Positions 43,726 to 52,999 of a stretch of 64,000 nt of DNA are shown here, piece by piece. This stretch comes from an uncultured Anaerolineae bacterium (GTDB lineage: Bacteria; Chloroflexota; Anaerolineae; Anaerolineales; Villigracilaceae), in contig CAIVSQ010000507.1 of the NCBI GenBank assembly GCA_903908605.1, forward strand, positions 1 through 64,000. The letters run 5' to 3'. The position numbers and the translations under genes are program-made. Each line of letters starts with the position of its first letter. Positions within the stretch are counted from its first letter, which is position 1. The notes under the pieces were generated by a model. That model had not been told where the DNA came from. It made no database searches and was given only the letters and a program-made list of their open reading frames with translations.

Positions 43726-44157
43726 TTACCTCTTGAAATTGATCATGGCCAGCCCGACAATACAAACCAGGACACCCAGGAAATTAATGAAGTTGAGTTT
43801 TTCCTTGAACACCAATGTACCCAGGAAAACCAGGAGAAGGGAAGCAACCACGTTGACCATAATCCCGAGGAAACTCAGACCACCACCAGCGCGGTAAGCC
43901 AACAAAGTGCTCACCTCAACACCCGCAATCGCCAATCCAAGCGCAAAGCTGGCCCAATTGAGCTTTTTGAATGCATCGGCAAGATTGCCAACCGGAAAGA
44001 CAAAAAGAAGCAACAGGGTGAGAACAAGCGAAACCAGGTAAGTCACGCTTAAAGCCAGCGCAGGGTTTACCTCGCCAGGGGTTAATTTCTGAAAGAGGTT
44101 ATAAAGAACTGTCGAAAAGGCGGCAAGCCCGACCGTAATAATCAGAGTAATAGACAA
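43726..44157 (-). CDS. Half-size EamA-type membrane protein
   Basis: The 143-residue protein is a single EamA repeat with about five helices: SITLIITVGLAAFSTVLYNLFQKL, ALSVTYLVSLVLTLLLLFVF, WASFALGLAIAGVEVSTLLAY and LNFINFLGVLVCIVGLAMINFKR. Single-repeat members of the DMT superfamily work as dimers. It lies just before the phosphatase gene and is probably co-transcribed with it. The substrate is unknown. Confidence 0.85.
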   Translation of the reverse strand: MSITLIITVGLAAFSTVLYNLFQKLTPGEVNPALALSVTYLVSLVLTLLLLFVFPVGNLADAFKKLNWASFALGLAIAGVEVSTLLAYRAGGGLSFLGIMVNVVASLLLVFLGTLVFKEKLNFINFLGVLVCIVGLAMINFKR

Positions 44158-44305
44158 AGGACGCTCAATTCTGCAGTTCGCAACTTACAAAGTTGTCAGA
44201 TGTGGTGTGCACGTAGGGCAACCGTAGGGTAACCGTCAAGTATGCTTTGGGGGTTGGTGATAAATTTAGACTGTAAAAAGTGATTTCTCTTCTCCTCCTT
44301 TGAAA

Positions 44306-44336
44306 AGAGAGCCGGGGTCGGCGTCCCCGGCTCTCT
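44306..44336. other. Strong 12-bp hairpin in the divergent region
   Basis: AGAGAGCCGGGG pairs perfectly with CCCCGGCTCTCT across a 7-nt loop. The minus strand continues with TTTTC, while the plus strand has no T-run. It lies between divergent genes, upstream of both, where an ordinary terminator has no obvious job. Confidence 0.7.
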
Positions 44337-44358
44337 CGATTCTACCACCTCGTTACGT

Positions 44359-44395
44359 TATAATGTGCCATGCACCCTTGTTAGGTGTATGGCAC
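44359..44395 (+). promoter_or_regulatory. TATAAT box followed by a 12-bp leader hairpin
   Basis: TATAAT at 44359-44364 is followed immediately by GTGCCATGCACC / GGTGTATGGCAC (44365-44376 and 44384-44395), a stem of 12 bp with one G-U pair and a 7-nt loop. The ribosome site AAGGAG and ATG 44415 follow within 20 bases. The stem would begin at or near the mRNA 5' end. Confidence 0.5.
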
Positions 44396-44414
44396 TTCTT
44401 ATTAAGGAGCAAGC

Positions 44415-45398
44415 ATGACCGTTCAGATAACTGTTATTGGCCTTGGGCAAATTGGAACGTCCATCGGCCTTGCACTCGCCAAACACACAGACCAAATTGC
44501 CCGGGTAGGATATGACCGGGCACTGGAAATTCAGAACAAAGCCAAATCACTGGGCGCTTTTGACTCAGTTAAATTCACCCTCCCCTCTGCAATTGAAAAT
44601 GCCGATGTAGTCATACTGTGCCTGCCGTTCGACCAGGTGGAGGAAACCCTGCAGCTGATCGCAGAGAACTTGCGTGAAGACGCGGTCATACTGGATTTTT
44701 CACCTCAAAAAATAATTGCACAAAAGTGGTTTGAACAGCATGTACCTGTTGGCAGGCATTACGTGGGCATGGTGGCATCGATCGGACCGAAATTTTTGGA
44801 TATGATCGACGAAGGCGTCGACGCAGCTCGGGCTGATTTGTTTGGGCGAGCCACGATCGGTATTGCCACAGCACAAGGCACCTCTTCGCAGGCATTAAAA
44901 TTGGCTGCCGACCTCGTAGACATGATGGGCGGGCAGGCGATCTTCCTGGATATGCTCGAAGCAGATGGGATGTTGATGACCACCCACCTTGTGCCGCAGT
45001 TGATTTCGGCGGCAATACTCAATGCAACCGTAGACCAACCCGGTTGGAGCGAAGCACGCCGTTTCGCTGGTAGACCGTATGCGCGAGCAACCTCCGCAGT
45101 GGCAATGGATAAGATTGAAGCACTGGCACAGGCGTTGATATCCAACCCGGGCGGCGCGACACACGCGTTGGATAACGCCATTGGGGCTCTGACGCATTTC
45201 CGTGCAGCAATTGCACGCGGCGATCAGGCCGACCTGGTCAGGCGGCTAAAAATGGCCGTGGAAGATCGCGATAACTGGCTGGCGGAACGTCACCGGGCAG
45301 ATTGGGATAGTGCAAAAGATAAAACAGAAGCCCCCAAAGCCGGAGATTTCATCAAATCGTTATTCATCGGCGTACGCTCGAGAGGAAAAAAGAAATAG
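44415..45398 (+). CDS. Prephenate/arogenate dehydrogenase-like NAD(P) oxidoreductase
   Basis: The 327-residue protein has the prephenate dehydrogenase plan: Rossmann start ITVIGLGQIGTSIGLAL, the ADVVILCLPFDQV strand, a mid-region GMVASIGPKFL where true enzymes have H-P-M-x-G, and an all-helical C-terminal domain (DMLEADGMLMTTHLVPQLISAAIL). The catalytic-site loop is not the canonical HPMAG, so the substrate may not be prephenate. No other aromatic amino acid gene is nearby. The GIY-YIG gene begins four bases after its stop. Confidence 0.75.
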   Translation: MTVQITVIGLGQIGTSIGLALAKHTDQIARVGYDRALEIQNKAKSLGAFDSVKFTLPSAIENADVVILCLPFDQVEETLQLIAENLREDAVILDFSPQKIIAQKWFEQHVPVGRHYVGMVASIGPKFLDMIDEGVDAARADLFGRATIGIATAQGTSSQALKLAADLVDMMGGQAIFLDMLEADGMLMTTHLVPQLISAAILNATVDQPGWSEARRFAGRPYARATSAVAMDKIEALAQALISNPGGATHALDNAIGALTHFRAAIARGDQADLVRRLKMAVEDRDNWLAERHRADWDSAKDKTEAPKAGDFIKSLFIGVRSRGKKK

Positions 45399-45402
45399 CA
45401 AG

Positions 45403-45672
45403 ATGCCTTTTTATTGTTATATCGTTCAATGCAGTGATGATAGCTATTACACCGGCTGGACAACCGATCCGCCCCGCCGCGAAAAACAACACAATGCCGG
45501 GACCGGTGCACGCTACACACGCATGCACCGCCCGGTGAAAATGGTATATATAGAAGAACAGGCCGACCGGGTGAGCGCGATGAAAAGAGAACTGGCGATT
45601 AAAGCCATGCCCAGAGCAAAGAAAGCCAGGCTGGTGGCATCTCAGCAGCAGGAAGCTAATCTAATTACCTGA
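45403..45672 (+). CDS. GIY-YIG nuclease-domain protein (UPF0213/YhbQ-like)
   Basis: The 89-residue protein consists only of a GIY-YIG domain: FYCYIVQCSDDSYYTGWTTDPPRREKQHNAGTGARYTRMHRP, with the YxYIxxCxDxxxYxG core and the downstream Arg and Glu. YhbQ homologues have structure-selective DNA nuclease activity. ATG 45403 is preferred over the ORF-track start inside the upstream gene. Four bases separate it from that gene's stop. Confidence 0.9.
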   Translation: MPFYCYIVQCSDDSYYTGWTTDPPRREKQHNAGTGARYTRMHRPVKMVYIEEQADRVSAMKRELAIKAMPRAKKARLVASQQQEANLIT

Positions 45673-45734
45673 GGCAGACCTGGCAAGAACAGAGATAACC
45701 AAGGGGGGAATGTTGTAAAATTCAATGAATGAAT

Positions 45735-45762
45735 ATTCCCTGTCACAGGGTTGACAGGGAAT
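45735..45762. promoter_or_regulatory. Perfect 11-bp inverted repeat, likely operator of the polysaccharide locus
   Basis: ATTCCCTGTCA and TGACAGGGAAT form a perfect 11-bp palindrome with a 6-nt spacer. It ends three bases before a TATAAT box and covers the place where a -35 would be. The first downstream gene encodes a MarR-type regulator. Autoregulation through this site is a natural inference. Confidence 0.65.
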
Positions 45763-45764
45763 GA

Positions 45765-45770
45765 TATAAT
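45765..45770 (+). promoter_or_regulatory. TATAAT -10 box of the polysaccharide locus
   Basis: TATAAT lies 22 bases before the MarR-type ATG and directly next to the inverted repeat. The leader would be short and has no strong Shine-Dalgarno. Confidence 0.5.
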
Positions 45771-45792
45771 TTCAGCCGCTGAATTTTAGATT

Positions 45793-46269
45793 ATGGAACC
45801 TACATACGAAACCACACGAGATTTATCCTTGCTCGATAATATTGAGCATCAACCGGATGTAACCCAGGCCGATCTTGCAACGCAGCTGGGCATCGCGGTC
45901 GGCACAGTCAACTGGCATCTAAAACGCCTGATATCAAAGGGCTATGTCAAGGTCATGCGGGCCGAGCGGCGCAAGCTGCGCTACCTGATTACCCCCGAAG
46001 GCCTGGCCCTGCGTGCGCGCCTGACAGTGGATTATGTTGAACAACAGTTCAACCTGTACCGGCGCGTACGGCAAAAGGTGAAGGAGTACGTGGACCTGGT
46101 GAAAAATGCCGGTCACGCGCAACTGCGACTGGTTGGTGAAGGCGATGTGGCAGATATCTGCCGGCTGACCTGCTTGGAGCAGGATATCAGCATTATTGAT
46201 CAGCCGGGCATTCCCACCCTGGAAGTGCGCGGTTTGAGCGTGGTTCTGACGGACTTCGAGGAGCAATGA
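45793..46269 (+). CDS. MarR-type winged-helix regulator of the EPS-associated kind
   Basis: The 158-residue protein has an N-terminal winged helix (DLSLLDNIEHQPDVTQADLATQLGIAVGTVNWHLKRLISKGYVKV, then an RRKLRYLITPEG wing), matching EPS-associated MarR-family regulators that sit first in polysaccharide clusters. A coiled helix follows (YVEQQFNLYRRVRQKVKEYVDL). The C-terminal part (about 115-158, CRLTCLEQDISIIDQPGIP) is an extra small domain. A palindrome directly upstream is the candidate operator. Its stop overlaps the next ATG (ATGA), coupling it to the epimerase gene. Confidence 0.85.
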   Translation: MEPTYETTRDLSLLDNIEHQPDVTQADLATQLGIAVGTVNWHLKRLISKGYVKVMRAERRKLRYLITPEGLALRARLTVDYVEQQFNLYRRVRQKVKEYVDLVKNAGHAQLRLVGEGDVADICRLTCLEQDISIIDQPGIPTLEVRGLSVVLTDFEEQ

Positions 46270-47267
46270 ACCCGACGCAAAAGCATGTGGTTGTTACAGG
46301 TGGGGCGGGCTATATCGGCTCGCTGCTGGTGGCACAATTACTGCAGCAAGGGCAGCTGGTGACCGTGATCGATAACCTGCTGTTTGGCGGCGAATCGCTC
46401 ATGACCTTCCTGTCACACCCGAATTTTCACTTTGCAAAAGCGGATGTGACAGAGGGACGCAGCCTGCGTGACTCGCTACCCAGGGCCTGGCCCCGCCCAG
46501 ATGTGGTTTTCCACCTGGCGGGTATTGTCGGGTTCCCGGCCTGCCAGGCCGTGGGAAAACAAGCCGCCTGGCATTACAACGTGGACGCCACCAAGAGTGT
46601 ATTCGAGCAGGCCGAAAGCCTGCAGGTAGGCAGATTTGTCTATCCTTCGACATACAGCGCCTATGCAGCCTCAACCGATGGGCGCCCGGTGACAGAAGAA
46701 TCGCCGCTCAACCCGCAATCTTTGTATGGCGAAACCAAGATGGCCGCGGAAGAATTCTTGCTGCCACGAGGCGCAGTGATATTCCGCCTGGCCACACTTT
46801 ACGGCGTGTCACCACGTACACGCTTTGACCTGACCGTCAATCAGTTTGTGTTGGACGCATTTATCAAACGTGAACTCTTGATTTACCAACGCGGTTATTC
46901 GCGTTCGTTTTTGCATGTGCAGGACGCCGTGCGCGGTCTGCTGCTTGGGATCACCGCGTCGGATGAGAAAGTGATCGGAAAAGTCTACAACCTGGGCACA
47001 GACAACGGTAATTACACCAAGGACCAGATTGTGCAATTGGTAATCAAGCGCCTGCCTGAAATCTTCGTGGAGTACAAGGACCTGACCTTCGGCGGAGACA
47101 TGCGCGACATCACGGTCTCTTTTGAAAAAATCAAGCGCGAACTGGGGTTTGAAGCCCGGTTAACGGTCGATGATGGCGTGCGCGAAGTAGTCAACACACT
47201 GCGCCTGGGATTGATCCGCGAACCTCAACACGAGCGCTACCGAAACGCGCATTTTATCGTAAGATAA
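46266..47267 (+). CDS. NAD-dependent sugar-nucleotide epimerase/dehydratase (extended SDR)
   Basis: The 333-residue extended SDR starts with VVTGGAGYIGSLLVAQLL (NAD site), carries the Ser/Tyr/Lys set in STYSAY...YGETK and the family C-terminal domain for a nucleotide sugar. It probably changes the configuration or oxidation state of a UDP- or GDP-sugar for the glycan made by this locus. The specific sugar cannot be read. It is translationally coupled to the MarR-type gene. Confidence 0.88.
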   Translation: MNPTQKHVVVTGGAGYIGSLLVAQLLQQGQLVTVIDNLLFGGESLMTFLSHPNFHFAKADVTEGRSLRDSLPRAWPRPDVVFHLAGIVGFPACQAVGKQAAWHYNVDATKSVFEQAESLQVGRFVYPSTYSAYAASTDGRPVTEESPLNPQSLYGETKMAAEEFLLPRGAVIFRLATLYGVSPRTRFDLTVNQFVLDAFIKRELLIYQRGYSRSFLHVQDAVRGLLLGITASDEKVIGKVYNLGTDNGNYTKDQIVQLVIKRLPEIFVEYKDLTFGGDMRDITVSFEKIKRELGFEARLTVDDGVREVVNTLRLGLIREPQHERYRNAHFIVR

Positions 47268-47296
47268 TATTTTCAGCCGTAGAACGGGCGACCTGA

Positions 47297-48286
<990 letters not shown>

Positions 48287-48358
48287 CCAGCGGGCTACAC
48301 ACACCAACGAGCACACGCGCCGGGTAATACCGGCCCGTGTATGCGGATAATAAAAAGA

Positions 48359-49204
48359 ATGCCTGAAATTACAAAAGTTGAACCCAATACCATTTATATT
48401 CGCCCCACCAGCGGGTTTGCTGCATTAAACCTGGCGGACCTGTGGCAATACCGCGAACTGATTGTGTTCATGATCTGGCGTGACATCAAGGTGCGTTACA
48501 AACAGACCCTGCTTGGTGCACTGTGGGCAGTCATCCAGCCAGTAATGACCATGCTGGTCTTCAATTTCCTATTCAACAATGTCGCCAAGGTTTCCTCAGA
48601 CGGCATCCCCTACCCTATTTTTTCTTTCACCGCGCTGCTGCCCTGGGGTTTGTTCACGACCGCGCTCAACACCGCCAGCCGATCGCTGACATCGAATCAC
48701 AACATGATCACCAAGACCTATTTCCCGCGTCTGGTGCTACCAATAGCCTCGGTCTTGGGTGGTTTGGTCGATTTTGCGATCGCCTTTGTTATCTTGTTTG
48801 GGATGATGTTCTATTACAAGGTGACGCCGACCGTGACCGCGCTGTGGGCTGTGCCACTGTTCGTGCTGCTGGCAATTATTACTGCCTTGGGCGTGGCGCT
48901 CTGGTTGTCGGCCATCAATGTGCAGTACCGCGATGTCGGTTACGCGCTGCCATTCATCACCCAGTTTTGGCTGTTCATCACCCCTGTGGCCTATTCATCC
49001 AAGGTAATCGCGGACAAGTGGCAGCTGGTGTACGCCCTGAACCCGATGGCAGGCGTGGTAAACGGATTTCGCTGGGCCCTGCTTGGCTCGGGCAGCGGAC
49101 CCAACTTGCTTGTGGCAATTTCGACCGTTATCTCACTGGTAATCCTGGTTACTGGCCTGGTGTATTTCCGCAATATGGAACGCACCTTCGCAGATACGAT
49201 TTAA
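48359..49204 (+). CDS. ABC-2 type polysaccharide exporter permease (Wzm-like)
   Basis: The 281-residue membrane protein has six helices in the Wzm/TagG arrangement: cytosolic N-terminus with LADLWQYRELIVFMIWRDIKVRYKQTLLGALWAVIQPVMTM, then TM segments with ITALGVALWLSAINVQYRDVGYALPFITQFWLFITPVAY near the end, both typical signatures. It forms the channel for an undecaprenyl-linked glycan with the ATPase next door. Two in-frame ATGs (48341, 48359) lack a Shine-Dalgarno; 48359 matches homologue length better. Confidence 0.92.
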   Translation: MPEITKVEPNTIYIRPTSGFAALNLADLWQYRELIVFMIWRDIKVRYKQTLLGALWAVIQPVMTMLVFNFLFNNVAKVSSDGIPYPIFSFTALLPWGLFTTALNTASRSLTSNHNMITKTYFPRLVLPIASVLGGLVDFAIAFVILFGMMFYYKVTPTVTALWAVPLFVLLAIITALGVALWLSAINVQYRDVGYALPFITQFWLFITPVAYSSKVIADKWQLVYALNPMAGVVNGFRWALLGSGSGPNLLVAISTVISLVILVTGLVYFRNMERTFADTI

Positions 49205-49257
49205 CCCTGCACAGCGCATCCTTTTCACTCCACAAATAAAAACATCCTCCGGATTCT

Positions 49258-50526
49258 ATGACCATCGCCATTAAAGTCGACTCGATCAGTAAACGTTATA
49301 AAATCGGCACCGCGCCGGGCAAATTCCGTTATGGAATGCTGCGCGACCAGATCGCCGCCATCCCACGCAAACTCTTCAGACGCGAAGAAGGCCGGGCCGG
49401 GATTGATTACATTTGGGCACTCAAGGATGTTTCCTTTGACTTGGAAGAGGGGCGCGTACTCGGAATCATTGGTCGCAACGGCGCTGGTAAATCCACGCTG
49501 TTAAAGGTACTTTCACGTGTAACCGAGCCAACCAAAGGCACAGTAAGCGTACGCGGGCGCGTGGGTTCACTGCTGGAAGTGGGCACGGGCTTTCACCCCG
49601 AGCTAACCGGGCGCGAAAATATTTACCTGAATGGCGCCATCCTGGGCATGAAGCGTACTGAAATTGAATCAAAATTTGATGAGATCGTCGAATTCTCGGA
49701 AGTCTCACAATTCATAGACACACCGGTCAAGCGTTATTCCTCGGGCATGTACCTGCGGCTGGCCTTTGCTGTTGCGGCGCACCTGGAACCGGAAATCCTG
49801 GTAGTTGACGAGGTGCTGGCGGTCGGCGATGCCGAATTCCAGCGTAAATGCCTGGGTAAGATGAACGATGTGGCAGCCCAGGGACGCACAGTGTTGTTTG
49901 TGAGCCATAACATGAGCGCCATCCTGCGGTTAACCCAGGAAGCGGTGGTAATGCAAAAAGGTTCACTGGTCCTGCGCGCCTCGACCAATGAGGCTGTCGA
50001 CTTTTACCTGGCCTCAGGGCAATCGCAGGCTGGGGAACGCACATGGGAAGCTGATGAAGTCCCAGCCGCATCCGCGCCTTTCCGCCCGCTGGCACTAAAG
50101 ATCTACGATCCACGCGGGGCAGTAGCAGACAGTGTACGCTCCGTTGAGCCCCTGACGATTGAGATGAAATACCAGCTTAGCGCACCAATTACCGGATTGC
50201 GAGTGGGTATTTACCTCAGTACCGTGCGCGGCGAGTATGTTTTCACCTCCTTCGACGTGGATGATGCCGCCCTATATGAAAAACATTCCACCCGCCAGGC
50301 TGGTCATTATGTCAGCCGCTGCACCATCCCTGGCGATTTACTGAACGAAGGCCGCTACATCCTGGGCATCAATGCCAGTTCTTTTGGTGTAAAACGCTAC
50401 TTTATGGATGAAAATGCGCTCGGGTTCACCGTCGACCCATCCGCGGCCCCCGGAATGCAGTGGGCTGAACAACGGCAGGGGCCCTTCCGCCCACGACTAA
50501 ACTGGTCCATCGAAAACACCGATTGA
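49258..50526 (+). CDS. ABC polysaccharide exporter ATPase with Wzt-type C-terminal domain
   Basis: This 422-residue ATPase powers the Wzm-like permease. It has Walker A GRNGAGKST, the Wzt/TagH-type signature YSSGMYLRLAFAVAAHLEPEILVVDEVLAVGD (SSGM in place of LSGGQ) and a switch His in VSHN. After the NBD (to about 250) comes a beta-sandwich of about 150 residues like the Wzt-C carbohydrate-binding domain. In known systems that domain recognises the terminal modification of the glycan. Two methyltransferase genes downstream could provide such a cap. A perfect hairpin follows the stop. Confidence 0.93.
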   Translation: MTIAIKVDSISKRYKIGTAPGKFRYGMLRDQIAAIPRKLFRREEGRAGIDYIWALKDVSFDLEEGRVLGIIGRNGAGKSTLLKVLSRVTEPTKGTVSVRGRVGSLLEVGTGFHPELTGRENIYLNGAILGMKRTEIESKFDEIVEFSEVSQFIDTPVKRYSSGMYLRLAFAVAAHLEPEILVVDEVLAVGDAEFQRKCLGKMNDVAAQGRTVLFVSHNMSAILRLTQEAVVMQKGSLVLRASTNEAVDFYLASGQSQAGERTWEADEVPAASAPFRPLALKIYDPRGAVADSVRSVEPLTIEMKYQLSAPITGLRVGIYLSTVRGEYVFTSFDVDDAALYEKHSTRQAGHYVSRCTIPGDLLNEGRYILGINASSFGVKRYFMDENALGFTVDPSAAPGMQWAEQRQGPFRPRLNWSIENTD

Positions 50527-50527
50527 T

Positions 50528-50555
50528 AATCAGCGGGCCTATCAGCCCGCTGATT
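50528..50555. other. Hairpin between the Wzt-like gene and the GT-B gene
   Basis: AATCAGCGGGC pairs perfectly with GCCCGCTGATT across a 6-nt loop. A following TTCCCC is not a T-run. The hairpin may attenuate or stabilise the transcript inside the locus, separating exporter genes from the biosynthetic genes. Confidence 0.6.
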
Positions 50556-50574
50556 TCCCCAAGAATAACTTCTC

Positions 50575-52143
50575 ATGACGATTAGAGACCTGCTCGGAAA
50601 AATTCCATATTCGGCCGAAATCGTTGACGCCTTACGCCCGGGACGCCCCCAGACGCGCTATAACCTCTCTCAACTCGAGCAGGCCCTGCCAACCGCGCTG
50701 ATGCAGGCACGCCCACTGGCCCTCGAAAAACCTATTGGGCAGCGCGTGGTCATTTTTGCAACCCTGCACTACTGGGTGGAGCAGGCCGCGATCATCGGGC
50801 TGGCACTGCGCGCGCGCGGCAGCCAGGTGACAATTGCCTACCTGCCCTACGGTGATTGGCGCAAACCGGTGCCCTCTTTTGACCTACGCCGGCAAGACCT
50901 TTACACGCGGCGTATCCTTGCACCGCTCAACGGGCTGGTGCAGGCCGTCTCGCTGCTGGGAATGGGCAAGTCCACCCGCCTGCCGGCCGAGTTAGAAAAG
51001 GCTGTCGAAACCGCATCGGCGTTTGACACGATGTACACCATGCAGGTGGAGGATTTCGACCAGGATTCTGAGCTGTACAAACTACGGATGGAGCGCAACC
51101 GTGCCGCAGCACAGGCCGCAATGGAATTTTTGCAAAAGGAACCCGCAGATAGCGTGCTGATCCCCAATGGGTTGGTAACCGAGTTGGGCATTTTTTACCA
51201 GGTAGCGCGCCATCTCAAGATCAATACCGTCACCTATGAATTTAATGACCAGCGTGAACAAATCTGGTTATCGCAAAACAACATCGTCATGCAGCAAAAC
51301 ACCGATGCGCTGTGGGCTGCCCGGGGCGAAACCCCATTAACAGAAGCTGAACGTGAAAAAATCGCCGGGTTGGAAAACGCACGCACCAGTGCAGGAAAAT
51401 ATGGCAAGGGAACACGCTTCTGGCAGGATGTGGCCTCGGTGGGTGGAGAAGCCCAACGCAGCGCGCTCGGGCTGGACGAACGCCCAGTGGCCCTGCTGGC
51501 AACCAATGTACTGGGCGACAGCCTGACACTTGGGCGCAATATCTTCACCAGCTCGATGGCAGAGTGGATCACAAAGACCGTGCAATATTTTGCCACGCGC
51601 CCTGATGTGCAGCTGGTGGTACGCGTGCACCCGGGTGAACGGCTGATGAAGGGACCCTCCAGCCTGGATGTGATCAAGGCAGCGCTACCGGATATGCCCG
51701 CTCACATCAAACTGATCGCGCCGTTGGAAAAGGTGAACACCTACGACCTGATGGAAATTGCCGGGTTGGGACTGGCATATACCACCACGGTGGGGATGGA
51801 AATGGCAATGCGCGGCGTACCGGTTCTTCTGGCAGGGCAGACGCATTATCGCGGACGCGGTTTTACCTACGACCCGATCTCTTGGCAGCAGTATTATGAT
51901 ATGGCAAACAAGCTGCTGGCGGATTTGCCATCCCATCGGCTGAACCCTGAGCAAGTGGAAAAAGCCTGGAATTATGCCTACCGCTTTTTCTTTGACTTCC
52001 CAATGCCCTTCCCCTGGCGGCTAATGCACTTTTGGAAAGACTTGGAGCAGTGGCCACTCGAACGGGTGCTTTCGAATGAAGCCCAGGCAGAATTTGGCAA
52101 AACCTTTGATTATCTCGCCGGGCAACCGGTAATTTGGACGTGA
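50575..52143 (+). CDS. GT-B-like capsule biosynthesis protein
   Basis: This is a 522-residue protein without a signal peptide. The N-terminal half has a Rossmann-like domain (GQRVVIFATLHYWVEQAAIIGLALRARGSQVTIAYLPYG). The C-terminal half has the VQLVVRVHPGERL and GLGLAYTTTVGMEMAMRGVPVLLAG blocks, the pattern of the capsule_synth / CDP-glycerol glycerophosphotransferase-type GT-B fold. It is probably a glycosyl- or phosphoglycosyl transferase of the locus. I cannot name donor or acceptor. The coding sequence starts 48 bases after the exporter, beyond a hairpin. Confidence 0.7.
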   Translation: MTIRDLLGKIPYSAEIVDALRPGRPQTRYNLSQLEQALPTALMQARPLALEKPIGQRVVIFATLHYWVEQAAIIGLALRARGSQVTIAYLPYGDWRKPVPSFDLRRQDLYTRRILAPLNGLVQAVSLLGMGKSTRLPAELEKAVETASAFDTMYTMQVEDFDQDSELYKLRMERNRAAAQAAMEFLQKEPADSVLIPNGLVTELGIFYQVARHLKINTVTYEFNDQREQIWLSQNNIVMQQNTDALWAARGETPLTEAEREKIAGLENARTSAGKYGKGTRFWQDVASVGGEAQRSALGLDERPVALLATNVLGDSLTLGRNIFTSSMAEWITKTVQYFATRPDVQLVVRVHPGERLMKGPSSLDVIKAALPDMPAHIKLIAPLEKVNTYDLMEIAGLGLAYTTTVGMEMAMRGVPVLLAGQTHYRGRGFTYDPISWQQYYDMANKLLADLPSHRLNPEQVEKAWNYAYRFFFDFPMPFPWRLMHFWKDLEQWPLERVLSNEAQAEFGKTFDYLAGQPVIWT

Positions 52144-52147
52144 CCCC

Positions 52148-52981
52148 ATGAGCGAAACAAAACAAAAAGTACGCGAATTTTATGATGAGATTGGCTGGCA
52201 GCAAGAAGCAGACGGAAATTATCAGAACGCCCGCTATGAAGACCTGCGGCCTGTTTCTGCCGAATATATTCACCGCACCCGCTTGCGTGTCAACCAGGGC
52301 CTGATTCCAAATGGAAAGCTGCTGCTGGATGCCGGCTCCGGCCCTGTGCAGTATGATGATTACCTGACCTATTCCAAAGGCTATGAAAAAAGGGTCTGCC
52401 TGGATATTTCCATCCAGGCCTTGCGCGAGGCACGCGAACGGATTGGCTCGCACGGGCTGTTTGTGGTGGCCGACCTGGCGAACCTGCCCTTTAAAGCAGA
52501 TGTTTTTGACGGCGAAGTCTCGATGCACGCCATCCACCACCTGGCGCTGGATGAACATCCACGCGCCTACCAGGAACTGTATCGCGTACTGAAACCCGGC
52601 CGGAAAGCCGCCATCGTCAATGGTTGGCACGAACCACTGCTGAGCCGCATGGCTGAGCCGCTGATCGGGTTGATGCGCAAACTCTCAGGGAAATCAGCCA
52701 AGAAGAAAAAGAACTGGCTGGATGAGGACGACCCAGCCGGGACCTTTGTGCGCAAGATGACCCCTGAATGGCTAAAGAAGGAAATCGGCAGCCTGATGCC
52801 AGTTGAAATTCGCCCGTGGCGCAGCATGTCCACCCGGCTGCTGCGCTGGTTCATCCACCCCAAGCTGGGCGGGAAAATATTCCTGCGCTTTGTCTTTTGG
52901 CTGGAAGGTGTTTTTCCGCGTTTCTTTGGCGAAAATGGTCAGTACCCGTTGATTGTGATCTCAAAACCCGCTGGCAAATAA
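52148..52981 (+). CDS. SAM-dependent methyltransferase (class I)
   Basis: The 277-residue protein has a Methyltransf_11-type core: motif I LLDAGSGPVQYDDY, motif II CLDIS, motif III VVADLANLPF and GEVSMHAIHHLALDEHPRAY. A basic C-terminal region with KKKKNWLDEDDPAGTF and helices follows, as in polysaccharide or lipid-linked sugar methylases. It starts four bases after the GT-B gene. Likely role: O- or C-methylation of a glycan residue; this is inferred from context. Confidence 0.88.
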   Translation: MSETKQKVREFYDEIGWQQEADGNYQNARYEDLRPVSAEYIHRTRLRVNQGLIPNGKLLLDAGSGPVQYDDYLTYSKGYEKRVCLDISIQALREARERIGSHGLFVVADLANLPFKADVFDGEVSMHAIHHLALDEHPRAYQELYRVLKPGRKAAIVNGWHEPLLSRMAEPLIGLMRKLSGKSAKKKKNWLDEDDPAGTFVRKMTPEWLKKEIGSLMPVEIRPWRSMSTRLLRWFIHPKLGGKIFLRFVFWLEGVFPRFFGENGQYPLIVISKPAGK

Positions 52982-52999
52982 ATAAGCTGGCGCAGGTAT

